A stretch of DNA of 44,257 nt from Pleurotus ostreatus/Saccharomyces cerevisiae fusant (taxonomy: Eukaryota > Opisthokonta), in contig JAMQCK010000177.1 of assembly GCA_024196135.1 (NCBI GenBank), positions 1-44,257 on the forward strand, given 5' to 3'. Numbering within the stretch: position 1 is the first letter of the stretch; each line of letters starts with the position of its first letter. A program made the position numbers and the translations under genes. This document shows, in pieces, positions 10,945 through 20,342 of this stretch. The notes under the pieces were generated by a model. That model searched no databases. It saw only the letters and a program-made list of their open reading frames with translations, and was not told where the DNA came from.

Positions 10945-13755
10945 ATGGGCATCACTGGCCTTCTTCCTGTCCTCAAGTCAATCCAAACGACGAGGAAGCT
11001 ATCCGACTTTGCGGGACAGACGATCGCGGTCGACGGATATGTATGGTTGCACCGGGGCGTATACAACTGCTCTGTGGAGTTGGCGACGGGGAAGGAGACA
11101 CACAAGTGCGTGGTTGACCCACCCTGTGCGGTTTCACACTGACACCGGTACCGCGCAGATACATTGACTACTTCATGCACCGGGTGCGGATGCTGAGGCA
11201 CAACGGCGTCGAGCCGTACATCGTCTTCGACGGGGGGCCACTACCTGCGAAGAAGGGGACAGAGAATGAGCGAAGGCAGAAGCGTGAGGAGAGCCTGGCG
11301 CGCGCAAACATGCTCGCAGCGCAGGGCAAGCACTCGCAGGCGAGGGACCACTACCTCAAGTGCGTGGACGTCACCCCCGAGATGGCATACCAGGTCATCA
11401 AGGTGCGTGGCGCTCGATAGGACCCAGAAACACTAGCTCATCCCCTCCCAGGCGCTTCGCGTCGAGAACGTCAAGTACGTCGTCGCGCCCTACGAGGCCG
11501 ACGCCCAGATGGCCTTCCTCGAACGCACCGGCGCAGTGCACGCCATCCTCACCGAAGACTCTGACCTCCTCGTCTTCGGCTGCAAGAACGTCCTCTTCAA
11601 GCTCGACCACGCCCAATGCACCGTTGTCTCCATCTCCCGCTCTGACTTCGCCTCTGTCACCGCCTGCGACGGCGTATCCCTCGTCGGCTGGACGGACGCG
11701 CAATTCCGCACCATGGCGATCCTCAGCGGCTGCGACTACCTCCCCAGTATACCCGGCGTCGGGCTGAAGACGGCGGCGGTGTACGTGCGCAAACACAAGA
11801 CGGCGGAGCAGTGCGTCAAGGCGATCGCAAGGGAGGGGAAGAAGAGGATCCCGATGGGATATGTATCCCAATTCAAGCTGGCGGAGCAGTGCTTCCTCCA
11901 CCAGCGCGTGTACGACCCAGCTCGCGAGGCGCTGGTACACCTGACGGATGTCGGGGACAATTGGACGGAGGAGGCGGACTTATACGTGGGACCGTAAGTG
12001 ACCTCACCAGCACCACACCTGGGTTTCGATATTCCCCGGCGCGTACTGCACGAATAACGTGAGTATATTCTGAGTAAGGGATCAATAAACGCGGCGGGTC
12101 CATCCAAGGAGCATATCGAGGGCCAGCCAATTGGAGGCCGTGCCGATCAATGTGTCACCCAAAAGAACACAATGAGCCCGCCGCGTTTGTTGATCCTTTA
12201 CTCAGAATATACTCACGTTATTCGTGCAGTATGCGCCGGGGAATATCGAAATCCGGTTGTGGTGCAGACCAAACTTTGGTATCTTGCTCAATCAATGTTC
12301 AGGAATATTCCCCCGGATATCGCAAAGGGTATCGCTCACGGCGAGCTCGATCCAGAGACGCATCTCCCCGTGAGGGATGTCTACCCGAAATTCGTCCCAC
12401 GGCCACTCAAGACCCTCGACCTCAATATCATCGAGAAGTCGAGCATCAGCAAGGGCAAAGGCAAGGCTGTCGCGCCCCTAAAGAGTGCCACCCCGAAGTC
12501 GGGTGGCATTCTCGACTTTTTTGGTTAGTCGACGTCCTAGTATTAGTCGTGATTCTTTACTGACTCGCGTGTAGGACCCAACGCTGTTATACCTCATGAG
12601 AGCTTGCGAAGCAAGTCGCCCATCAAGGTCAAGCCGCGCTCGATTGGGAAGAACAGCGGAAAGCGTACGCTAGCGGAGGTGATGGATGCGGAGATGAGCC
12701 AGAAGAAGGCACGGATGGAGGAGAAGGAGCAGAAACCTCCCGTCGGGTTGTCGAAGTATTTTCGTCCTTCGACGCCGACATGTGCGCAGACTCCGAGACC
12801 GGAATCAGCGCGCGACTCTGGGTCGAGGCCGCCAGACAAGGAGAACGTGCAGCCTCGTGCGTCGACTTCGAAGGAGCCTGCAGACGACTTCGATTCTGTG
12901 CTTGCGCATCCGGCGGACGAGGAGATGGAGGATGTATCCGAAGGGGAAGGCGTAGATCAGGAAGACGGGTACATCTCGCCTGCGCAGTACGACTGCATGG
13001 ACGCGGCGGACCTATCGTCACCTACACGACCTCGACGAACAGAGGACTTCGATGGCGAAGACGACGAGGACTTCGGTGTAGAGCCTGTGTCTAGTCCAGT
13101 CGCACACATCAAGCGCCGTCACACGCTACCTCATTCGCGAGTCGCTTTCCCCGTCATAGCCAAGCGTACGCCTATCAAGCTGGAGGATAGACACTTCTCT
13201 CCAAGGGAGTCTGCACCGGTTGCATCATCTTCACGTAGGACGGTCGTCGCAGGGCCCAGTCTGGAAGACCTCATCACGGATGAACAAAGCAGCGACATCG
13301 ATGGGTTCGAGGACGATCCTGGGTCGGGGAATACGTCTTCGGATGCGCCACCAACACCTTCGCCGGAGACGCCGCAGCAGGCTGGCGAGACACGAGTTCT
13401 ACTCGTCGATGATGACGGGGAGGGTCAGCGGTCCACAGCCTTCGAAGCCGTGGCGAAGGGGTGGCGCGAAAAGTGGTCGCACGGCGGGCGGGTGAGCAGT
13501 ATACTCGTCCGCCGCGAGACCACGGTGACCCCGCAAGGCCGCCGGACGCCGCTGCCTGCGCGCCCACCGCGCGACCCCGGCTCTGTTCCAAGAAGCTCGA
13601 GCAAGCTCGTACGGCGCAACGCGCTACCCCTGCAGCGCACCGCGGTTAAGGTGGACAGCCCCGCATCTGGGAGCCGGTTGGACAGGTTTAGGTTCGCTCT
13701 CGCCCCCGAAGTTCGTCCTCAGGACGGTGCTAACTCCACCCCCAGGTGTACTTGA
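10945..13755 (+). CDS. EXO1: Exonuclease 1 (5'-3' exonuclease, XPG/FEN family)
   Basis: Five exons (10945-11105, 11159-11402, 11452-11993, 12303-12523, 12575-13755) give 782 aa. The N-terminal XPG domain starts MGITGLLPVLKS. Metal-binding acids sit where EXO1 has them: D30, D78 (IVFDGG), E150 and D152 (YEADAQM), D171 and D173 (TEDSDLLVFG), D230 (SGCDYLPSIPGVG, with the helix-hairpin-helix). The C-terminal half is acidic, Ser/Pro-rich and disordered, as in other EXO1 proteins, and has a GGILDFFG segment resembling a PCNA- or MMR-partner peptide near residue 385. EXO1 resects DNA at mismatches (after MSH2-MSH6) and at double-strand breaks. Intron 3 (11994-12302, 309 bp) is about six times longer than its neighbours because of a fold-back insertion; without it the intron would be about 50 bp. 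The exons on either side join YVGP to NIPPDIAKGIAHGELDP as expected for EXO1. Confidence 0.96.
12010..12265. repeat. 89-bp inverted repeat (fold-back element) inside an EXO1 intron
   Basis: Left arm 12010-12098 and right arm 12177-12265 are 83/89 identical as inverted copies, with no gaps, around a 78-bp unique spacer. The arms read GCACCACA...GCGGCGGG and the reverse. I found no convincing target-site duplication and no coding capacity, so it is MITE-like or a local inverted duplication. Of the six arm differences, five would pair as G-U in the RNA made from the EXO1 coding direction and one (C-U) would not pair. The transcript of this intron could therefore fold into an almost perfect stem of about 88 bp. 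Confidence 0.9.
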
Positions 13756-14176
13756 CCTAACGCGGCGGGATGTAGATCATAATTTCCCAATGTAGACCCC
13801 CGTACATCAACCGCATCATATCACGGGATCCGAATCGCACATCGTACCCAGGCTATCTGTGTCCATATATCGTACTGAGGCTATATTAATTGCACTGAAT
13901 GGGCTGGAAGGCCTTGCGGCGAGCTTGGAAGACGGAAACCGGGGATTTGGCGCACGAGGCCGCACTGGGTTCGAGGGCTATACAGTGGGGATAGCACAGG
14001 GTGTACGGCGTGGCAAGCGTGCGCCGGATACCACGTTAGGTCATTTTGCGGTCATTTTCCTGACATGGACGTTCGGAAGTAGCTACGCGGCGACCTATAT
14101 GCCGTGATTTGGCGCGAGCGGAAATCCTTCGCCCTTGCCTCCTGCCGCTGTTCCTCACGGTGTTTTCGCGAGTGTG
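13756..14176. other. intergenic between EXO1 and the C2H2 gene
   Basis: About 420 bp holding the EXO1 3' end and the promoter of the next gene on the same strand. No TATA box, repeat or extra gene is evident. Confidence 0.5.
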
Positions 14177-14802
14177 ATGCCTTCGCAGGACGATAGCCAA
14201 TCGGTGGCACGGAGTGGCTCGGAGTCGTCTGGCCAGACGGTGGACGAGGGGATGGATGTGGGGAGCGATGAGAATAATCAGGGTGGCTCGTCGAGGCCCT
14301 CCAAGCAACACCCTTGCCCTAACTGCGGGAAGGTGTTCAGTCGGTATGGTCATATCCATGCCTGCGTCCCTCTCGATGCTTACGCCCTACAGTCCCAGCA
14401 GTCTCAAGACGCACATGAACACGCACACAGGCGATAAACGTACGTCCATTCAGTCCAGCCTGATACTAAACAAATATAATACCCCATACCCCAGCCTTCA
14501 AATGTGGTTTCCCCGGCTGCGAAATGGCCTTCGCCGCCACATCCAATGCGCGACGGCACCGCCGCCTCCACGGCGACGCGTTCTTCCGCGCGTACAAGCC
14601 GGAGAAGGAGATTGAGTTCTGCAACCCCGTCGTGCACGATGTACGGGACCCGCCTAGCCCGACGCGCGCGAACGGCAAGGGCTTGAAGTGGATGCCGGCG
14701 AAGGTGCCGAAGGAGCACGTCTCGCGCAAGATTGACTTCGAGTCCGGCCAGGCGTCGGCTGCGGCGTCGCGGCACGTGTATATGGCCAATCTGAAGGGTT
14801 GA
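14177..14802 (+). CDS. small C2H2 zinc-finger protein (copy 1)
   Basis: Three exons (14177-14343, 14393-14439, 14495-14802) give 173 aa. The N-terminus is acidic and Ser-rich. Two tandem C2H2 fingers follow: finger 1 HPCPNCGKVFSRPSSLKTHMNTH, split by an intron after FSR, and finger 2 KCGFPGCEMAFAATSNARRHRRLH, joined by a classic TGDKPF linker. This is the two-finger layout of small fungal transcription factors. The third exon runs on as PSPTRANGKGLKWMPAKVP and ends without further domains. The start is the first in-frame ATG; earlier in-frame sequence has no ATG. A gene at 41146 has the same fingers, the same intron positions and phases, and an identical 47-bp middle exon length, so the two are paralogues. 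Target genes are unknown. Confidence 0.85.
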
Positions 14803-15058
14803 TTGGGTGAGTCTATTGGCTCTCCAGTAGCTTCGTGCTAACCAGCTTGTTCGTTACCTTTCAGATGTGTGGCACTGCGATAGGCCGAGGTTCGACATGA
14901 CTGTAGGGTGGCATTTTGCGCATTAGTTCTTTGGATATCTGTGTTGGCTTGATACTGTTCAGGATCGTGTACGAGATGGGAGGATTTGCCGGATACAAAC
15001 CATATACTGCTTCGTAGTTCGCGATCTAACCGCGGTCCGCTCCCTGACATGCGTAGCG
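14803..15058. other. intergenic, convergent 3' ends
   Basis: Short space between the stop codons of the C2H2 gene and PIG-P, which face each other. No additional feature seen. Confidence 0.5.
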
Positions 15059-15577
15059 TCAAAGGTACAGAGCTTTGTTCACGACGGTGATGGGCGCGTC
15101 CAGCAGCTCGGCGGCCGCTGTTTCCATAGAACTCGAGTGTCCTCGCGGTGGATAGCGCGCATACGAGTCTCATATGCAGACGTCAGGGAAAGCGCCCGAC
15201 GAGACGACCTCGCGTACCTGTTATCGTGGCGGCGCTGGAGAAGGCCGGCTGCCCAAAGAGCGCCAGGGCAAGGTACGTGAAGTAGGTAAGGAGGACCAGG
15301 ACAATGGTGTACGACGGCAGCAGCAACGCCCATTCGCTTCAAGACGTTAGTGACGTTGGGGAAACCGAGCTTGTCATATTCACCGGTTTGGGTACCAGTC
15401 AATTCCGAGATAGACGATGACAGAATCGGGTAAGAGAGCCCAGAGGAGGAAGAGAACGAAGAGCAAGTAGGTCGAAGTCCACGCGACGAAACCGTAAAAT
15501 TCAGGAGCCCGGCTATGTTCGTGAGCGGGATAAGATGCCAAAGGAGCGGCGCCGGACGTGCTTCTCAGTCGACCCAT
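15059..15577 (-). CDS. GPI19: GPI-GlcNAc transferase subunit PIG-P
   Basis: Three exons (15384-15577, 15218-15336, 15059-15141) give 131 aa. The body is the PIG-P family signature: APEFYGFVAWTSTYLLFVLF (first membrane helix), a GIDWYPNREWALLLPSY loop, then a second hydrophobic helix (IVLVLLTYFTYLALALF). A short C-terminal tail (APITVVNKALYL) matches the conserved end of fungal PIG-P proteins. PIG-P is a small ER-membrane subunit of the complex that makes GlcNAc-PI, the first step of GPI-anchor synthesis, and so would serve the GPI-anchored glycosidase further left. The last acceptor (15142) was chosen because it alone keeps the conserved tail in frame. It is divergent from the RAD51 paralogue, with 325 bp between starts. 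Confidence 0.93.
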
Positions 15578-15902
15578 TGCCGAGCTCCTACTATAGCCGA
15601 AGCCGAAAATGGGAGGAAAAGATGATGAATGTCGACCGCAAGATGCCAAACGGAGGCAAACGTGGCCAAGTTGATATTTCGGCACTCGCCGATACGCACG
15701 TGGGCGCCGCAGAGTCGCCACCATAACTCAACCGTAACTTGGCTCTTCTCCAACACCACCACTTTGTTTCACGTCCAGCACTTTTTTCTAGCCGCCTCCG
15801 TTTATTGGCCTGACAGGGATACCCCTCAATCTCTCATACCCCGCACTGACTAGTTGGTTACAAACGCGCAGAACGCAAGCGTTGACTGTCAGCTTGCACA
15901 TC

Positions 15903-17192
15903 ATGCACAAACGACCGATATCCTCCCTATCCTTGCCTCCAGCAACGCTGGGAGCACTGACCCGCGCTGGCTTTGAGAATGTTGGCGACCTTGCTGGATT
16001 TGAGTCTGCGGAAGCATTGTCAACTCGTAAGGTACCCTCCGCTTTACCGGCATGATGTATACACGGTTTCCCCCAGAACTCAGGATACCTATCGCCCAGT
16101 CGCAGCTCGTTATGTCTGCATCACAAGCGATCGCGCCACCGACGGCCGCCTCTCAGTCCCTTGCCTCGTTGTCGAAAGCTGGTGTCGCTCAACCGAGAAC
16201 AACAACTTGTAAAGAATTGGACAATCTCCTCGACGGAGGTCTGCGTCAAGGACGCGTATATGAACTGTCTGGTCCTCCTGGCGTCCCGAAAGATGCTTTA
16301 GCCCTCAAGATTGCCGCCTACTACGCAAGGACAGGGGAAGGCACTTTACTTGTTGGTACGTCATCCCTCATCCTTACTGCCGGGTTTGCCCCTAATCTGC
16401 AGATTGCCAAAATGTGATCAACACCGACTTCTTGGAAAACCTTCACGGTGCGTATCTCACCCTAAATTTCTATTGAACAGGCGGCTGCAGCTCAACGTCA
16501 TCAGGGGACGAAGAGGCACTCATTTCAACCACTGCGGTGCACACACTCGCCGAGCTCGTCCTCACAGTCCTAACCTTACCTACTCTGCTCAACCGACTTC
16601 CAAGAGTACTTGTTTGTTTTCTTCTGTGTAATCGCGTCCTCATATGGTCTGCAGACCACCCTGGTTGTCTTCGGTTGCTTTTCTGCCCCATTTCAGTCTT
16701 CCAGTCCAGCTGCCCGCACGGTAGCCCTTGATCGTATCAAGAACGCGCTTTCCAAGATCTGCGCCACCAATCGCATCACCGTACACAGTGCCACCTGAGT
16801 CTGCCGCAGCGACGTAAACCCCTGCAGGTCGTAACGACGTGTCAGTGCGCCACGAAACTCCTCAACAGCGATGGGTCACCTTCCAACTTTGACTCGGGGG
16901 CACAGGCTGTAATGCGCCCTGCGCCAGGTACAATGATTATGGTTCCGTGCGGGGGATAGAAATCCTTGACCTTTCCGTCAGGCCCAAATTATATGCCTCC
17001 GGGACGATCCTCGCGAGTTATCCTTGTGCCCAATAGCCCGAGTACAGGGTACGAAGAAATACTGCTTTTTTGCAAGGAAGGCATCACTGACGTCGCTTCA
17101 GCCACTTCAGGCTTCTTGAGCCATCGGCGGCCGATACGCGACGGAAGAACAAGCCGCTCGAAGTGCCGTATTCTGTGGTAAGAAGCAGCTGA
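15903..17192 (+). CDS. RAD51 paralogue (RecA-fold, degenerate Walker motifs)
   Basis: Eight exons (15903-16026, 16077-16355, 16403-16447, 16481-16605, 16655-16780, 16828-16927, 16982-17048, 17102-17192) give 318 aa. It has a short N-terminal helix-hairpin region (LGALTRAGFENVGDLAGFES), then CKELDNLLDGGLRQGRVYELS leading into the RecA core, and ends with an ATKLLNSDGSP segment and PNYMPPGRSSRVILVP, the order seen in RAD51C/RAD55-type proteins. The Walker A is GPPGVPKD (107-114): the lysine remains but the following Thr/Ser is Asp. The Walker B strand is TLVVFGCF (about 193-200) with no Asp. The protein is therefore likely a non-hydrolysing partner that helps load RAD51 during recombination. 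Which paralogue it is (RAD51C, RAD55/57 or XRCC2 type) cannot be settled by eye. Confidence 0.85.
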
Positions 17193-17273
17193 TTGGATAG
17201 AGAAATGATGTTGATGATGGTGCTTTTTACTAGAAGGAGATAATGCAGCGCGAGCGCTGATATGTACGCGTGG

Positions 17274-17489
17274 TTAGCGACTGCCGCCAGTCAGCATAAG
17301 CTGCTCGCCATTTTCTTGGGTCGACGCCACTACGGCTGTTGCGTAGTCATCTAGCCGTTCGGTACCTTTCGCTGCTGGAATAAGTAGGACCTGGAGGACC
17401 TTGGAGGACCCGGAATACCGGCAAGAAAGCGAGCCGGGGGCGCTGACTAGCCTCAGGAGCTCTTCAGCCTGTGGCTGTGTTAGTACCAT
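17274..17489 (-). CDS. possible small protein, 71 aa, unrecognised
   Basis: An open frame from an ATG at 17489 encodes 71 aa with protein-like composition (AEELLRLVSAPGSLSCRY, ERLDDYATAVVASTQENGEQ). It lies in the gap between the RAD51 paralogue and the alpha/beta hydrolase and would share the latter's promoter region divergently. The ORF stays open further upstream without another obvious ATG, and the sequence before AEELL resembles a 3' splice site, so a first exon may lie upstream. I recognise no family. It may be chance. Confidence 0.3.
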   Translation of the reverse strand: MVLTQPQAEELLRLVSAPGSLSCRYSGSSKVLQVLLIPAAKGTERLDDYATAVVASTQENGEQLMLTGGSR

Positions 17490-17570
17490 GAGGTTACCAG
17501 GTATGGAAGCAATCGCCCCGACATCTCCGCGCCCGAATCGCGTGTGGGAGTGAGACAAGGCGCGCGGAAG

Positions 17571-17578
17571 TATATAAG
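17571..17578 (+). promoter_or_regulatory. TATA box of the alpha/beta hydrolase gene
   Basis: TATATAAG lies 108 bp before the ATG at 17686. It is followed by a long C/T-rich leader (17590-17680), a typical arrangement for a highly expressed fungal gene. Confidence 0.65.
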
Positions 17579-17685
17579 GATTTCGCGACGGCTTTCTACT
17601 TCCCTTTCCACTTTTCCTTCCGGCATCCTTTCCTGTTCCCTCAGTCCCTCGTCCTTTCGTCCCTCGCTCGTCCAGCCTGCCCATC

Positions 17686-18945
17686 ATGCCCAGCGTCAAG
17701 GTCAAGACCAATGCGGGTTCCCTGCACATCAACTACACGATCTCGACGCCCACGAACCCGACCGCGAAGTCCATCGAGAAGAACATCCCGACGATCATCT
17801 TCCTGCACCCGGTCTACATGGGGCAGGAGATCTACCACCGTACGCTTCCCCCTACTGTTACGCGTCGTGCGCAGCGCCTTGACGCGCCTCCCCCCTCCAG
17901 AACAGTTCGCCGACCCGCAGCTGCGGAAGTTCAACCTCATTGTGATGGAGACGCGCGGCCACGGTGACACGAGCGGCAAGGTTGGCAAGACGTTCAGCCG
18001 CGTCGAGGCCGCGGACGATGTGAAGAAGTTCATGGTACGCGCCCCGATCATCGCCCCGCGAAGTAATATGCTTATCGTCACCGTTCAGGACGCCCTTCGC
18101 CTACCGGCGTGCCACATCATTGGCCTCTCGATGGGCGCTTGCATCGGTCTTCAGACGGCCATCACCTACCCGGAGAAAGTCCTGTCCGTGACCATGATCT
18201 CGCCTTTGCCGCTCGAAGAGGTACGACGCGTCCCCTCACGAATTGCGCACGCCTCTGACACGTCTTGCAGCCTGAAGATGTCGCCGCCGGTCGCCTGGAG
18301 ATCTATGAGTGCTGGTGTGAGGGCATCCAGGGCGACAAGTCGGCGCTGAAGGACGCTCTCTGGGGCGCCTGCCAACTCGGCTTCAACAGCTCAAATACGA
18401 GCATGGTCACTGCGTACGTTTCCTTCTCGTATCCCTTCACAGCAGTCCTCTGATCTCGCCTCAGCCTGACGACTCGGATATACCCCCAAGCGCTGAAGAA
18501 CTGGTCACTCAAAAACCTCGATGACTTCCGCGCCATCTCCGTCAACTTCTTCGTCGACCGGAAGGCGCACCCGATCGAGACCTTGGCGAAAGTCAAGTGC
18601 CCGGTTCACCTCATTCACTGCGGCGGGGACATCGCGTACCCGTTTGAGTTCGTCACCGAGCTGCAGCAGGCGATGCAAAAGGCGGGCGTGGATGTGCATG
18701 TGTCGACTGTGCCGGACGCACCGCACTTCGGGCCTGTCACCCACCCGAAGGAGTGAGTAGTCCTCAAAGCGCATTCGCGAGAGCTTGACTGACGATGTTG
18801 TAGGATCAACCGCATGTGCCACGACTGGGTATCCGACCTGACGAATGCCCCCGTGCCGCCAGTGGCCACCGCCGTCTCGCCCTTCCATGCCACGCTCAAG
18901 AAGTGTGGCTTGGACGCTGACGATGAGGCAGACTTTTCCTCATAA
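17686..18945 (+). CDS. alpha/beta-fold hydrolase
   Basis: Six exons (17686-17839, 17901-18034, 18089-18220, 18271-18413, 18465-18752, 18804-18945) give 330 aa. The fold shows clearly: IIFLHPVYMG (oxyanion-loop strand), METRGHGDTSG, the nucleophile elbow GLSMGA with S110, GGDIAYP with D243 as the likely acid, and DAPHFGP with H275. The catalytic triad therefore looks complete. It has no signal peptide and no membrane segment, so it is probably cytosolic. The substrate is unknown; similar fungal proteins are annotated only as hydrolases of the lipase/haloperoxidase type. A strong TATA box and a pyrimidine-rich leader suggest good expression. Confidence 0.92.
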
Positions 18946-19161
18946 GCTGAGGTTGAGGTTCTGTCTTGTTCTCTGCTGTCCCCCGCATGCCCCTTCCTTG
19001 CGCACACGTTCTTTTATCTATGGCATATGCATCTATCGGCTGCTCTTGGGTTTCGGGTCTGGACGATGTACAATAACGACGATGCTACCGCGCGAGACGG
19101 ACTGTGCTGTGTAGATACTCGCGATGTATGGCACACATGTATGAATACCCTCCGTCCCGGA

Positions 19162-20093
19162 TTATGGGGACTGTGATTGGATGACCTCGTCTGGTGTTAT
19201 GATCATGTCCATCTTCCAGTCGTGAGGCGTGACGGGTACGGCGGCGCTGTCGATGATTTGCTCTCGGAGAGCCAGAGCGACTGGGAAACAAGTTCAGACT
19301 GTTGACTTGAGCAAGCGCAATCAACTTACCGAGTAGAGGCCGCTTGTTTCCCGTCTCCACGTAGGTGGAAATGAATCTATCGTAGTAGCCCTTGCCGTGC
19401 CCAAGGCGCGACATGGAGCGGTCGAAAGCAACACCTAGAGTCAAGGATGAGAGGTACAAATAAAAGGAGACGGCGAGAGCAAGTACCCGGTACTAAAATA
19501 ACGTCGATACCAGGCGCCTCTAGAGCTGGAAAAGGAAGGGCCCTGGGCGTGAGTACACATCTCCGGGTGTAGAGGGACAGCTCACCACTCTGGCGGGGAT
19601 TTCTGAGCCAGTGAAGGTCGGGTTCCTTGATTCCCCAGGTTCCGGCTTTCAGAGATCCAAGATCTTCCCGGCCATGTAGTTGAAGAAAGTCCATATGACC
19701 GGGGGTCTCTACGCCGATTCGCGGAATAAAAAGAGTTTTCCCTGCGTACCAGTATAGTATAGTCACTCATTCAGCCAATAGCTCAACGAGGAAGGCGTAC
19801 CGTGGTCAAGTATGTTGTTGACGAGCGAGGTGGTCACAACTTCACTCGTGGGCATGCTCATGTAGCAGCTTATGCGCCTGCTCTCCTTGAAAGCAGGGAG
19901 AGCAAGTACGCGGGACGTTATAGCTTCTGCTGAGATGCACGTCAAGAGAATGAGAGATTATCGTTTTATATTTCGTACATTGTTGACTGATGTCGGCAAC
20001 TGACAGCGTTTTCAGCTTCGCCGACACGAGCTTTCTAAGGGCACGTTTCTCTGCCGCCACCGTAGCCATCGTGTTCGGTGCTGTCGACTTCAT
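19162..20093 (-). CDS. FAU1: 5-formyltetrahydrofolate cyclo-ligase
   Basis: Six exons (19979-20093, 19801-19929, 19586-19741, 19487-19525, 19330-19434, 19162-19280) give 220 aa. Family marks: an N-terminal AAEKRALRKLVSAKL segment, ISCYMSMPTSEV, KTLFIPRI, IDVILVPGVAFD and the nucleotide-binding RLGHGKGYYDRF motif. The enzyme converts 5-formyl-THF to methenyl-THF using ATP, returning stored folate to one-carbon metabolism. Intron 3 ends at the second of two AG candidates (19526), because only that choice keeps ALEAPGIDVILVPGVAFD in frame. It shares a 249-bp divergent promoter with MSH6. The start is the ATG giving MKSTAPNTMATVAAEK; the second Met is a possible alternative start. Confidence 0.94.
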
Positions 20094-20264
20094 GGTCAGT
20101 GAGATTGTCTTGGAAATGGAAAGTGATGCAGCTGGTGCAATTGAGAAACTTACGGCGTATATGTCGAGCGACGATGACGGCAAGACGAGAAAAGAGTGAC
20201 AAGGCAAGAGTCGAACAATTGTTTGTGCTTGTGCTATCGAAAGGCGAATGCGCAACAAGGCCAC

Positions 20265-20270
20265 ACGCGT
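20265..20270. promoter_or_regulatory. MluI box (ACGCGT) upstream of MSH6
   Basis: One ACGCGT lies 73 bp before the MSH6 ATG, in the region shared with the divergent folate gene, followed by a run of CGCGCG. The same core forms the palindrome upstream of EXO1. MBF control of MSH6 is known from other fungi. A single site is weak evidence here because the hexamer recurs by chance in this GC-rich DNA. Confidence 0.4.
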
Positions 20271-20342
20271 CGCTCGCGCGCGCGGTCCGCCGCGCCGCGC
20301 CAACTTGCAGTACCCCGCATCCTCATTTCATCTCTCACCACC

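Noticed and set aside
12150..12563. 137-codon ORF over the EXO1 fold-back element
   Set aside because: It runs through the inverted repeat and the next EXO1 exon in the wrong frame. The EXO1 frame and splice sites explain the region.
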